Notes under the pieces: generated by a model
What the model was told of the DNA's origin: nothing
The model's database searches: none
The model's input: only the letters and a program-made list of their open reading frames with translations
Position numbers and translations under genes: made by a program
NCBI GenBank assembly: GCA_036172665.1
Contig: CM069873.1
Coordinates: 33,346,001-33,410,000, forward strand
Length of the DNA stretch: 64,000 bases
Source: Prosopocoilus inquinatus
Taxonomy: Eukaryota > Arthropoda > Insecta > Coleoptera > Lucanidae
Reading direction: 5' to 3'
Shown here: positions 12,999-25,890 of the stretch, in pieces
Numbering within the stretch: the stretch's first letter is position 1
How the letters are laid out: the number at the start of each line of letters is the position of its first letter

Positions 12999-14665
12999 CA
13001 TGTTATTTGACGTTTCGATGGACTCCAGTAACTCTGATGTGAGATACGACGTTTTCCGACGCAGCAGAAGCTGGAAATAGTTTTAAACGAAACAACACGT
13101 ATTAGCGTTGTTCCTGTGATGTATCTAATCGATCCTTACTCATCTATCATGTTATTTGACGTTTGGATGGACTCTAGTAACTCTGATGTAAGATACGAAG
13201 TTTTTGGGCGCAGCAGGAGCTGGAAATAGTTTTAAACGAAGCAACGCGTATTAGCGTTGTTCCTGTGATGTATCTAATCGATCCTTACTTAGCTACTATG
13301 TTATTTGACGTTTCGATGGACTCCAGTAACTCTAATGTGAGATACGAAATTTTCGGACGCAGCAGAATCTGGAAATAGTTTTAAATGAAACTACACGCAT
13401 TAGCGTTGTTCCTGTGATGTATCTAATCGATCCTTACTCATCTATCATGTTATTTGACGTTTCGATGGACTCTAGTAACTCTGATGTGAGATACGAAGTT
13501 TTTGGACGCAGCAGGAGCTGGAAATAGTTTTAAACGAAACAACACGTATTAGCGTTGTTCCTGTGATGTATCTAATCGATCCTTACTTAGCTACTATGTT
13601 ATTTGAAGTTTCGATGGACTCCAGTAACTCTAATGTGAGATACGAAATTTTCGGAAGCAGCAGAATCTGGAAATAGTTTTAAATGAAACAACACGCATTA
13701 GCGTTGTTCCTGTGATGTATCTAATCGATCCTTACTCATCTATCATGTTATTTGGCGTTTCGATGGACTCCAGTAACTTTGATGTGAGATACGAAGTTCT
13801 CAGACGCAGCTGAAGCTGGAAATAGTTTCAAATGAAACAACACGTATTAGCGTTGTTCCTGTGATGTATCTAATCGATTCTTACTCATCTATCATGTTAT
13901 TTGACGTTTGGATGGACTCCAGTAACTCTGATGTGAGATACAAAGTATTCGGACGCAGCAGAAGCTCGAGATAGTTTTAAACGATACAACACGCATTAGC
14001 GTCTGAATAGAATCTGGAAATAGTTTTAAATGTTCCTGTGATGTATCTAATCGATCCTTACTCATCTATCATGTTATTTGACGTTTCGATGGACTCTAGT
14101 AACTCTGATGTGAGATACGAAGTTTTTGGACGCAGCAGGAGCTGGAAATAGTTTTAAACGAAACAACACGTATTAGCGTTGTTCCTGTGATGTATCTAAT
14201 CGATCCTTACTTAGCTACTATGTTATTTGACGTTTCGATGGACTCCAGTAACTCTAATGTGAGATACGAAATTTTCGGAAGCAGCAGAATCTGGAAATAG
14301 TTTTAAATGAAACAACACGCATTAGCGTTGTTCCTGTGATGTATCTAATCGATCCTTACTCATCTATCATGTTATTTGGCGTTTCGATGGACTCCAGTAA
14401 CTTTGATGTGAGATACGAAGTTCTCGGACGCAGCTGAAGCTGGAAATAGTTTTAAATGAAACAACACGTATTAGCGTTGTTCCTGTGATGTATCTAATCG
14501 ATTCTTACTCATCTATCATGTTATTTGACGTTTGGATGGACTCCAGTAACTCTGATGTGAGATACAAAGTATTCGGACGCAGCAGAAACTCGAGAGAGTT
14601 TTAAACGATACAACACGCATTAGCGTTGTTCCTGTGATGTATCTAATCGATCCTTACTCATCTAT
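12999..14665 (+). repeat. Eleven-monomer block, copy C
   Basis: This is the second unit of the 1,667-bp tandem duplication. Its right flank matches the right flank of copy A (a monomer with TTTGGCG and CAAAATTTTTGG), while copy B's right flank is the B/C junction. That is the pattern left by an unequal exchange. Private changes include AAACTCGAGAGAG near 14,587. Confidence 0.8.
14003..14030 (+). repeat. 28-bp insertion within a monomer, copy 4 of 4
   Basis: Same insertion, 1,667 bp after copy 3 (11 monomers plus 28 bp), inside the tandem 11-monomer duplication. Confidence 0.93.
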
Positions 14666-14839
14666 CATGTTATTTGGCGTTTCGATGGACTCCAGTAACT
14701 CTGATGTGAGATACAAAATTTTTGGACGCAGCAGAAGTTGGAAATAGTTTTAAACGAAACAACACGCATTAGCGTTGTTCCTGTGATGTATCTAATCGAT
14801 CCTTACTCATCTATCATGTTATTTGACGTTTCGATGGAC

Positions 14840-16652
14840 TCCAGAACCTCTGATGTGAGATACGAAATTTTCGAACGCAGCAGAATCTGGAAATAGTTTT
14901 AAATGAAACAACACGCATTAGCGTTGTTCCTGTGATGTATCTAATCGATCCTTACTCATCTATCATGTTATTTGACGTTTCGATGGACTCTAGTAACTCT
15001 GATGTGAGATACGAAGTTTTTGGACGCATCAGGAGCTGGAAATAGTTTTAAACGAAACAACACGTATTAGCGTTGTTCCTGTGATGTATCTAATCGATCC
15101 TTACTTAGCTACTATGTTATTTGACGTTTCGATGGACTCCAGTAACTCTAATGTGAGATACGAAATTTTCGGACGCAGCAGAAGCTGGAAATAGTTTTAA
15201 ACGAAACAACACGTATTAGCGTTGTTCCTGTGATGTATCTAATCGATCCTTACTCATCTATCATGTTATTTGACGTTTGGATGGACTCCAGTAACTCTGA
15301 TGTGAGATACAAAGTTCTCGGACGCAGCAGAAGCTGGAAATAGTTTTGAACGAAACAACACGTATTAGCGTTGTTCCTGTGATGTATCTAATCGATCCTT
15401 ACTTATCTATCATGTTATCTGACGTTTGGATGGACTCCAGTAACTCTGATGTGAGATACAAAGTTTTCGGACGCAGCAGAAGCTGGAGATAGTTTTAAAC
15501 GAAACAACACGCATTAGCGTTGTTCCTGTGATGTATCTAATCGATCCTTACTCATCTATCATGTTATTTGGCGTTTCGATGGACTCCAGTAACTCTGATG
15601 TGAGATACAAAGTTTTCGGACGCAGCAGAAGCTGGAAATAGTTTTGAACGAAACAACACGTATTAGCGTTGTTCCTGTGATGTATCTAATCGATCCTTAT
15701 TTAGCTACTATGTTATTTGACGTTTCGATGGACTCCAATAACTCTAATGTGAGATACGAAATTTTCGGACGCAGCAGAAGCTGGAAATAGTTTTAAACGA
15801 AACCACACGTATTAGCGTTGTTCCTGTGATGTATCTAATCGATCCTTACTCATCTATCATGTTATTTGGCATTTCGATGGACTCCAGTAACTCTGATGTG
15901 AGATACAAAGTTTTCGGACGCATCAGAAGCTGGAAATAGTTTTAAACGAAACAACTCGCATTAGCGTTGTTCCTGTGATGTATCTAATCGATCCTTACTC
16001 ATCTATGATGTAATTTGACGTTTCGATGGACTCTAGTAACTCTGATGTGAGATACGAAGTTTTTGGACGCAGCAGGAGCTGGAAATAGTTTTAAACGAAA
16101 CAACACGCATTAGCGTTGTTCCTGTGATGTATCTAATCGATCCTTATTTATCTATCATGTTATTTGACGTTTCGATGGACTCTAGTAACTCTGATGTAAG
16201 ATACGAAGTTTTTGGGCGCAGCAGGAGCTGGAAATAGTTTTAAACGAAGCAACGCGTATTAGCGTTGTTCCTGTGATGTATCTAATCGATCCTTACTTAG
16301 CTACTATGTTATTTGACGTTTCGATGGACTCCAGTAACTCTAATGTGAGATACGAAATTTTCGGACGCAGCAGAAGCTGGAAATAGTTTTAAACGAAACA
16401 ACACGCATTAGCGTTGTTCCTGTGATGTATCTAATCGATCCTTACTCATCTATCATGTTATTTGGCGTTTCGATGGACTCCAGTAACTTTGATGTGAGAT
16501 ACGAAGTTCTCGGACGCAGCTGAAGCTGGAAATAGTTTTAAATGAAACAACACGTATTAGCGTTGTTCCTGTGATGTATCTAATCGATCCTAACTCATCT
16601 TATCATGTTATTTGACGTTTCGATGGACTCCAGTAACTCTAATGTGAGATAC
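14840..16652 (+). repeat. Twelve-monomer higher-order block, copy 3 of 3
   Basis: Bounded by TCCAGAACCTC (14,840) and the +1 CATCTTATC marker (16,600), the same 1,760-bp interval as the other two copies, with the same internal order of variants. Its right part overlaps the segment that recurs at 24,424-27,276. Confidence 0.78.
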
Positions 16653-18660
16653 GAAATTTTCGGAGGCAGCAGAAGCTGGAAATAGTTTTAAACGAAACAA
16701 CACGTATTAGCGTTGTTCCTGTGATGTATCTAATCGATCCTTACTCATCTATCATGTTATTTGGCGTTTCGATGGACTCCAGTAACTTTGATGTAAGATA
16801 CGATGTTCTCGGACGCAGCTGAAGCTAGAAATAGTTTTAAACGAAACAACACGCATTAGCGTTGTTCCTGTGCTGTATCTAATCGATCCTTAATTATCTA
16901 TCATGTTATTTGACGTTTCGATGGACTCCAGTAACTCTGATGTGAGATACGACGTTTTCCGACGCAGCAGAAGCTGGAAATAGTTTTAAACGAAACAACA
17001 CGTATTAGCGTTGTTCCTGTGATGTATCTAATCGATCCTTACTCATCTATCATGTTATTTGACGTTTGGATGGACTCCAGTAACTCTGATGTGAGATACA
17101 AAGTTCTCGGATGCAGCAGAAGCTGGAAATAGTTTTGAACGAAACAACACGTATTAGCGTTGTTCCTGTGATGTATCTAATCGATCCTTACTTATCTACT
17201 ATGTTATTTGACGTTTCGATGGACTCCAGTAACTCTGATGTGAGATACGAAATTTTCGAACGCAGCAGAATCTGGAAATAGTTTTAAATGAAACTACACG
17301 CATTAGCGTTGTTCCTGTGATGTATCTAATCGATCCTTACTCATCTATCATGTTATTTGACGTTTCGATGGACTCTAGTAACTCTGATGTGAGATACGAA
17401 GTTTTTGGACGCAGCAGGAGCTGGAAATAGTTTTAAACGAAACAACACGTATTAGCGTTGTTCCTGTGATGTATCTAATCGATCCTTATTTATCTATCAT
17501 GTTATCTGACGTTTGGATGGACTCCAGTAACTCTAATGTGAGATACGAAATTTTCGGAAGCAGCAGAATCTGGAAATAGTTTTAAATGAAACAACACGCA
17601 TTAGCGTTGTTCCTGTGATGTATCTAATCGATCCTTACTCATCTATCATGTTATTTGGCGTTTCGATGGACTCCAGTAACTTTGATGTGAGATACGAAGT
17701 TCTCGGACGCAGCTGAAGCTGGAAATAGTTTTAAATGAAACAACACGTATTAACGTTGTTCCTGTGATGTATCTAATCGATTCTTACTCATCTATCATGT
17801 TATTTGACGTTTGGATGGACTCCAGTAACTCTGATGTGAGATACAAAGTATTCGGACGCAGCAGAAGCTCGAGATAGTTTTAAACGATACAACACGCATT
17901 AGCGTTGTTCCTGTGATGTATCTAATCGATCCTTACTCATCTATCATGTTATTTGGCGTTTCGATGGACTCCAGTAACTCTGATGTGAGATACAAAATTT
18001 TTGGACGCAGCAGAAGTTGGAAATAGTTTTAAACGAAACAACACGCATTAGCGTTGTTCCTGTGATGTATCTAATCGATCCTTACTCATCTATCATGTTA
18101 TTTGACGTTTCGATGGACTCCAGAAACTCTGATGTGAGATACGAAATTTTCGAACGCAGCAGAATCTGGAAATAGTTTTAAATGAAACAACACGCATTAG
18201 CGTTGTTCCTGTGATGTATCTAATCGATCCTTACTCATCTATCATGTTATTTGACGTTTCGATGGACTCTAGTAACTCTGATGTGAGATACGAAGTTTTT
18301 GGACGCATCAGGAGCTGGAAATAGTTTTAAACGAAACAACACGTATTAGCGTTGTTCCTGTGATGTATCTAATCGATCCTTACTTAGCTACTATGTTATT
18401 TGACGTTTCGATGGACTCCAGTAACTCTAATGTGAGATACGAAATTTTCGGACGCAGCAGAAGCTGGAAATAGTTTTAAACGAAACAACACGTATTAGCG
18501 TTGTTCCTGTGATGTATCTAATCGATCCTTACTCATCTATCATGTTATTTGATGTTTGGATGGACTCCAGTAACTCTGATGTGAGATACAAAGTTCTCGG
18601 ACGCAGCAGAAGCTGGAAATAGTTTTGAACGAAACAACACGTATTAGCGTTGTTCCTGTG
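15808..18660 (+). repeat. 19-monomer segment, copy 1 (recurs at 24,424-27,276)
   Basis: The offset to the second copy is 8,616 bp: GGCATTT at 15,868/24,484, the +1 CATCTTATC at 16,600/25,216 and the TCCAGAAACTC marker at 18,119/26,735. The offset equals 58 monomers minus 26 bp, which the indels seen in between account for. One short stretch, about 17,487-17,516, has a cluster of differences (TTATTTATCTATCATG and TCTGACGTTTGG here, TTACTTAGCTATTATG and TTTGACGTTTCG in the other copy), consistent with a conversion tract. Confidence 0.78.
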
Positions 18661-21600
18661 ATATATCTAATCGATTCTCACTCATCTATCATGTTATTTG
18701 GCGTTTCGATGGACTCCAGTAACTCTGATGTGAGATACAAAGTTCTCGGACGCAGCTGAAGCTAGAAATAGTTTTAAACGAAACAACACGCATTAGCGTT
18801 GTTCCTGTGATGTATCTAATCGATCCTTACTCATCTATCATGTTATTTGACGTTTGAATGGACTCCAGTAACTCTGATGTGAGATACAAAGTTCTCGGAC
18901 GCAGCAGAAGCTGGAAATAGTTTTAAATGAAACAACACGCATTAGCGTTGTTCCTGTGATGTATCTAATCGATCCTTACTCATCTATCATGTTATTTGAC
19001 GTTTCGATGGACTCCAGTAACTTTGATGTAAGATACGAAGTTCTCGGACGCAACTGAAGCTAGAAATAGTTTTAAACGAAACAACACGCATTAGCGTTGT
19101 TCCTGTGCTGTATCTAATCGATCCTTACTTATCTATCATGTTATTTGACGTTTGGATGGACTCCAGTAACTCTGATGTGAGATACGAAGTTTTTGGACGC
19201 AGCAGGAGCTGGAAATAGTTTTGAACGAAACAACACGTATTAGCGTGGTTCCTGTGATGTATCTAATCGATTCTTACTCATCTATCATGTTATTTGACGT
19301 TTGGATGGACTCCAGTAACTCTGATGTGAGATACAAAGTTTTCGGACGCAGCAGAAGCTGGAAATAGTTTTAAACGAAACAACACGCATTAGCGTTGTTC
19401 CTGTGATGTATCTAATCGATCCTAACTCATCTATCATGTTATTTGACGTTTCGATGGACTCCAGTAACTCTAATGTGAGATACGAAATTTTCGGACGCAG
19501 CAGCAGCTGGAAATAGTTTTAAACGAAACAACACGCATTAGCGTTGTTCCTGTGATGTATCTAATCGATCCTTACTCATCTATCATGTTATTTGGCGTTT
19601 CGATGGACTCCAGTAACTTTGATGTAAGATACGAAGTTCTCGGACGCAGCTGAAGCTAGAAATAGTTTTAAACGAAACAACACGCATTAGCGTTGTTCCT
19701 GTGCTGTATCTAATCGATCCTTACTTATCTATCATGTTATTTGACCTTTCGATGGACTCCAGTAACTCTGATGTGAGATACGACGTTTTCGAACGCAGCA
19801 GAAGCTGGAAATAGTTTTAAACGAAACAACAAGTATTAGCTTTGTTCCTGTGATGAATGTAATCGATCCTTATCCATCTATCATGTTATTTGACGTTTGG
19901 ATGGGCTCCAGTAACTCTGAAGTGAGATACGAAGTTCTCGGACGCAGCAGAAGCTGGAAATAGTTTTGAACGAAACAACACGTATTAGCGTTGTTCCTGT
20001 GATGTATCTAATCGATGCTTACTCATCTATCATGTTATTTGGCGTTTTGATGGACTCCAGTAACTCTGATGTGAGATACAAAGTTCTCGGACGCAGCTGA
20101 AGCTAGAATTAGTTTTAAACGAAACAACACGCATTAGCGTTGTTCCTGTGATGTATCTAATCGATCCTTACTCATCTATCATGTTATTTGACGTTTTATG
20201 GACTCCAGTAACTCTGATGTGAGATACAAAGTTCTCGGACGCAGCAGAAGCTGGAAATAGTTTTAAATGAAACAACACGCATTAGCGTTGTTCCTGTGAT
20301 GTATCTAATCGATCCTTACTCATCTATCATGTTATTTGACGTTTCGATGGACTCTAGTAACTCTGATGTGAGATACGAAGTTTTTGGACGCAGCAGGAGC
20401 TGGAAATAGTTTTAAACGAAACAACACACATTAGCGTTGTTCCTGTGATGTATCTAATCGATCCTAACTCATCTATCATGTTATTTGACGTTTCGATGGA
20501 CTCTAGTAACTATGATGTGAGATACGAAGTTTTTGGACGCAGCAGGAGCTGGAAATAGTTTTGAACGGAACAACACGTATTAGCGTTGTTCCTGTGATGT
20601 ATCTAATCGATCCTTACTCATCTATCATGTTATCTGACGTTTGGATGGACTCCAGTAACTCTGATGTGAGATACAAAGTTTTCGGACGCAGCAGAAGCTG
20701 GAGATAGTTTTAAACGAAACAACACGCATTAGCGTTGTTCCTGTGATGTATCTAATCGATCCTTACTCATCTATCATGTTATTTGGCATTTCGATGGACT
20801 CCAGTAACTCTGATGTGAGATACAAAGTTATCGGACGCATCAGAAGCTGGAAATAGTTTTGAACGGAACAACACGTATTAGCGTTGTTCCTGTGATGTAT
20901 CTAATCGATCCTTACTCATCTATCATGTTATCTGACGTTTGGATGGACTCCAGTAACTCTGATGTGAGATACAAAGTTTTCGGACGCAGCAGAAGCTGGA
21001 GATAGTTTTAAACGAAACAACACGCATTAGCGTTGTTCCTGTGATGTATCTAATCGATCCTTACTCATCTATGATGTAATTTGACGTTTCGATGGACTCT
21101 AGTAACTCTGATGTGAGATACGAAGTTTTTGGACGCAGCAGGAGCTGGAAATAGTTTTAAACGAAACAACACGCATTAGCGTTGTTCCTGTGATGTATCT
21201 AATCGATCCTTATTTATCTATCATGTTATTTGACGTTTCGATGGACTCTAGTAACTCTGATGTAAGATACGAAGTTTTTGGGCGCAGCAGGAGCTGGAAA
21301 TAGTTTTAAACGAAGCAACGCGTATTAGCGTTGTTCCTGTGATGTATCTAATCGATCCTTACTTAGCTACTATGTTATTTGACGTTTCGATGGACTCCAG
21401 TAACTCTAATGTGAGATACGAAATTTTCGGACGTGGAAACAACACGTATTAGCGTTGTTGCTGTGATGTATCTAATCGATCCTTACTCATCTATCATGTT
21501 ATTTGACGTTTGGATGGACTCCAGTAACTCTGATGTGAGATACAAAGTTTTCGGACGAGCAGAAGCTGGAGATAGTTTTAAACGAAACAACACGCATTAG

Positions 21601-24600
21601 CGTTGTTCCTGTGATGTATCTAATCGATCCTTACTCATCCATCATGTTATTTGGCGTTTCGATGGACTCCAGTAACTCTGATGTGAGATACAAAGTTTTT
21701 GGACGCAGCAGAAGCTGGAAATAGTTTTAAACGAAACAACACGCATTAGCGTTGTTCCTGTGATGTATCTAATCGATCCTTACTCATCTATCATGTTATT
21801 TGACGTTTCGATGGACTCTAGTAACTCTGATGTGAGATACAAAGTTCTCGGATGCAGCTGAAGCTAGAAATAGTTTTAAACGAAACAACACGCATTAGCG
21901 TTGTTCCTGTGATGTATCTAATCGATCCTTACTCATCTATCATGTTATTTGACGTTTGAATGGACTCCAGTAACTCTGATGTGAGATACAAAGTTCTCGG
22001 ACGCAGCAGAAGCTGGAAATAGTTTTAAATGAAACAAGACGCATTAGCGTTGTTCCTGTGATGTATCTAATCGACCCTTACTCATCTATCATGTTATTTG
22101 ACGTTTCGATGGACTCTAGTAACTCTGATGTGAGATACGAAGTTTTTGGACGCAGCAGGAGCTGGAAATAATTTTAAACGAAACAACACACATTAGCGTT
22201 GTTCCTGTGATGTATCTAATCGATCCTAACTCATCTATCATGTTATTTGACGTTTCGATGGACTCTAGTAACTATGATGTGAGATACGAAGTTTTTGGAC
22301 GCAGCAGGAGCTGGAAATAGTTTTGAACGAAACAACACGTATTAGCGTTGTTCCTGTGATGTATCTAATCGATCCTTACTCATCTATCATGTTATTTGAC
22401 GTTTGGATGGACTGCAGTAACTCTGATGTGAGATACAAAGTTTTCGGACGCAGCAGAAGCTGGAGATAGTTTTAAACGAAACAACACGCATTAGCGTTGT
22501 TCCTGTGATGTATCTAATCGATCCTTACTCATCTATCATGTTATTTGGCATTTCGATGGACTCCAGTAACTCTGATGTGAGATACAAAGTTTTCGGACGC
22601 ATCAGAAGCTGGAAATAGTTTTAAACGAAACAACTCGAATTAGCGTTGTTCCTGTGATGTATCTAATCGATCCTTACTCATCTATGATGTAATTTGACGT
22701 TTCGATGGACTCTAGTAACTCTGATGTGAGATACGAAGTTTTTGGACGCAGCAGGAGCTGGAAATAGTTTTAAACGAAACAACAGGCATTAGCGTTGTTC
22801 CTGTGATGTATCTAATCGATCCTTATTTATCTATCATGTTATTTGACGTTTCGATGGACTCTAGTAACTCTGATGTAAGATACGAAGTTTTTGGGCGCAG
22901 CAGGAGCTGGAAATAGTTTTAAACGAAGCAACGCGTATTAGCGTTGTTCCTGTGATGTATCTAATCGATCCTTACTTAGCTACTATGTTATTTGACGTTT
23001 CGATGGACTCCAGTAACTCTAATGTGAGATACGAAATTTTCGGACGCAGCAGAAGCTGGAAATAGTTTTAAACGAAACAACACGCATTAGCGTTGTTCCT
23101 GTGATGTATCTAATCGATCCTTACTCATCTATCATGTTATTTGGCGTTTCGATGGACTCCAGTAACTTTGATGTGAGATACGAAGTTCTCGGACGCAGCT
23201 GAAGCTGGAAATAGTTTTAAATGAAACAACACGTATTAGCGTTGTTCCTGTGATGTATCTAATCGATCCTTACTCATCTTGTCATGTTATTTGACGTTTC
23301 GATGGACTCCAGTAACTCTAATGTGAGATACGAAATTTTCGGAGGCAGCAGAAGCTGGAAATAGTTTTAAACGAAACAACACGTATTAGCGTTGTTCCTG
23401 TGATGTATCTAATCGATCCTTACTCATCTATCATGTTATTTGGCGTTTCGATGGACTCCAGTAACTTTTATGTAAGATACGATGTTCTCGGACGCAGCTG
23501 AAGCTAGAAATAGTTTTAAACGAAACAACACGCATTAGCGTTGTTCCTGTGCTGTATCTAATCGATCCTTACTTATCTATCATGTTATTTGACGTTTCGA
23601 TGGACTCCAGTAACTCTGATGTGAGATACGACGTTTTCGGACGCAGCAGAAGCTGGAAATAGTTTTAAACGAAACAACACGTATTAGCGTTGTTCCTGTG
23701 ATGTATCTAATCGATCCTTACTCATCTATCATGTTATTTGACGTTTGGATGGACTCCAGTAACTCTGATGTGAGATACAAAGTTCTCGGACGCAGCAGAA
23801 GCTGGAAATAGTTTTGAACGAAACAACACGTATTAGCGTTGTTGCTGTGATGTATCTAATCGATCCTTACTCATCTATCATGTTATTTGACGTTTGGATG
23901 GACTCCAGTAATTCTGATGTGAGATACAAAGTTTTCGGACGAGCAGAAGCTGGGGATAGTTTTAAACGAAACAACACGCATTAGCGTTGTTCCTGTGATG
24001 TATCTAATCGATCCTTACTCATCCATCATGTTATTTGGCGTTTCGATGGACTCCAGTAACTCTGATGTGAGATACAAAGTTTTTGGACGCAGCAGAAACT
24101 GGAAATAGTTTTAAACGAAACAACACGCATTAGCGTTGTTCCTGTGATGTATCTAATCGATCCTTACTCATCTATCATGTTATTTGACGTTTCGATGGAC
24201 TCTAGTAACTCTGATGTGAGATACGAAGTTTTTGGACGCAGCAGGAGCTGGAAATAGTTTTAAACGAAACAACACGTATTAGCGTTGTTCCTGTGATGTA
24301 TCTAATCGATCCTTATTTATCTATCATGTTATTTGACGTTTCGATGGACTCTAGTAACTCTGATGTGAGATACGAAGTTTTTGGGCGCAGCAGGAGCTGG
24401 AAATAGTTTTAAACGAAGCAACACGTATTAGCGTTGTTCCTGTGATGTATCTAATCGATCCTTACTCATCTATCATGTTATTTGGCATTTCGATGGACTC
24501 CAGTAACTCTGATGTGAGATACAAAGTTTTCGGACGCATCAGAAGCTGGAAATAGTTTTAAACGAAACAACTCGCATTAGCGTTGTTCCTGTGATGTATC

Positions 24601-25890
24601 TAATCGATCCTTACTCATCTATGATGTAATTTGACGTTTCGATGGACTCTAGTAACTCTGATGTGAGATACGAAGTTTTTGGACGCAGCAGGAGCTGGAA
24701 ATAGTTTTAAACGAAACAACACGCATTAGCGTTGTTCCTGTGATGTATCTAATCGATCCTTATTTATCTATCATGTTATTTGACGTTTCGATGGACTCTA
24801 GTAACTCTGATGTAAGATACGAAGTTTTTGGGCGCAGCAGGAGCTGGAAATAGTTTCAAACGAAGCAACGCGTATTAGCGTTGTTCCTGTGATGTATCTA
24901 ATCGATCCTTAGTTAGCTACTATGTTATTTGACGTTTCGATGGACTCCAGTAACTCTAATGTGAGATACGAAATTTTCGGACGCAGCAGAAGCTGGAAAT
25001 AGTTTTAAACGAAACAACACGCTTTAGCGTTGTTCCTGTGATGTATCTAATCGATCCTTACTCATCTATCATGTTATTTGGCGTTTCGATGGACTCCAGT
25101 AACTTTGATGTGAGATACGAAGTTCTCGGACGCAGCTGAAGCTGGAAATAGTTTTAAATGAAACAACACGTATTAGCGTTGTTCCTGTGATGTATCTAAT
25201 CGATCCTAACTCATCTTATCATGTTATTTGACGTTTCGATGGACTCCAGTAACTCTAATGTGAGATACGAAATTTTCGGAGGCAGCAGAAGCTGGAAATA
25301 GTTTTAAACGAAACAACACGTATTAGCGTTGTTCCTGTGATGTATCTAATCGATCCTTACTCATCTATCATGTTATTTGGCGTTTCGATGGACTCCAGTA
25401 ACTTTGATGTAAGATACGATGTTCTCGGACGCAGCTGAAGCTAGAAATAGTTTTAAACGAAACAACACGCATTAGCGTTGTTCCTGTGCTGTATCTAATC
25501 GATCCTTACTTATCTATCATGTTATTTGACGTTTCGATGGACTCCAGTAACTCTGATGTGAGATACGACGTTTTCCGACGCAGCAGAAGCTGGAAATAGT
25601 TTTAAACGAAACAACACGTATTAGCGTTGTTCCTGTGATGTATCTAATCGATCCTTACTCATCTATCATGTTATTTGACGTTTGGATGGACTCCAGTAAC
25701 TCTGATGTGAGATACAAAGTTCTCGGATGCAGCAGAAGCTGGAAATAGTTTTGAGCGAAACAACACGTATTAGCGTTGTTCCTGTGATGTATCTAATCGA
25801 TCCTTACTTATCTACTATGTTATTTATCGTTTCGATGGACTCCAGTAACTCTGATGTGAGATACGAAATTTTCGAACGCAGCAGAATCTG
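18661..25890 (+). repeat. Mixed satellite domain between the left mosaic and the 3.7-kb duplication
   Basis: Only 149-bp monomers are present. The part from about 19,200 to 20,600 recurs near 34,970-36,330: TAGCGTGGTT lies at 19,241/35,007 and ACAACACACA at 20,421/36,189, offsets of 15,766 and 15,768 whose 2-bp difference is explained by a one-base deletion near 20,191 and a one-base insertion near 35,606. One-base deletions GACGAGCAG occur near 21,553 and 23,938. The deletion monomer at 21,341-21,464 is listed separately. Confidence 0.8.
21341..21464 (+). repeat. 124-bp monomer with a 25-bp deletion
   Basis: GATGTATCTA recurs after only 124 bp (21,341 to 21,465). The sequence runs TTCGGACGTGG directly into AAACAACACG, so the CAGCAGAAGC segment and most of the A/T-rich stretch are missing. 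The right-hand breakpoint is at the start of the hairpin's left arm. Seen once in the window. Confidence 0.92.

Larger units (their letters stand above)
1..18660 (+). repeat. Left higher-order domain built of recurring 11- and 12-monomer blocks
   Basis: This domain holds only satellite monomers. A short cassette recurs in fixed order: a monomer with GGAAGCAGCAGAATCTGG, one with the CAGCTGAAGC junction, one starting CGATTCTTAC with AAAGTATTCGG, then one entered through AGCTCGAGATAG (an XhoI site) and CGATACAAC. It is seen starting near 1,195, 5,845, 8,850, 12,600, 14,270 and 17,550, and again outside the domain near 26,170 and 29,890. Variants limited to this side of the array include the 28-bp insertion (5.6-14.0 kb) and a +1 variant reading CATCTTATCATG (3,521; 4,863; 11,178; 11,328; 16,600; and 25,216). 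No non-satellite sequence is present. Confidence 0.85.
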
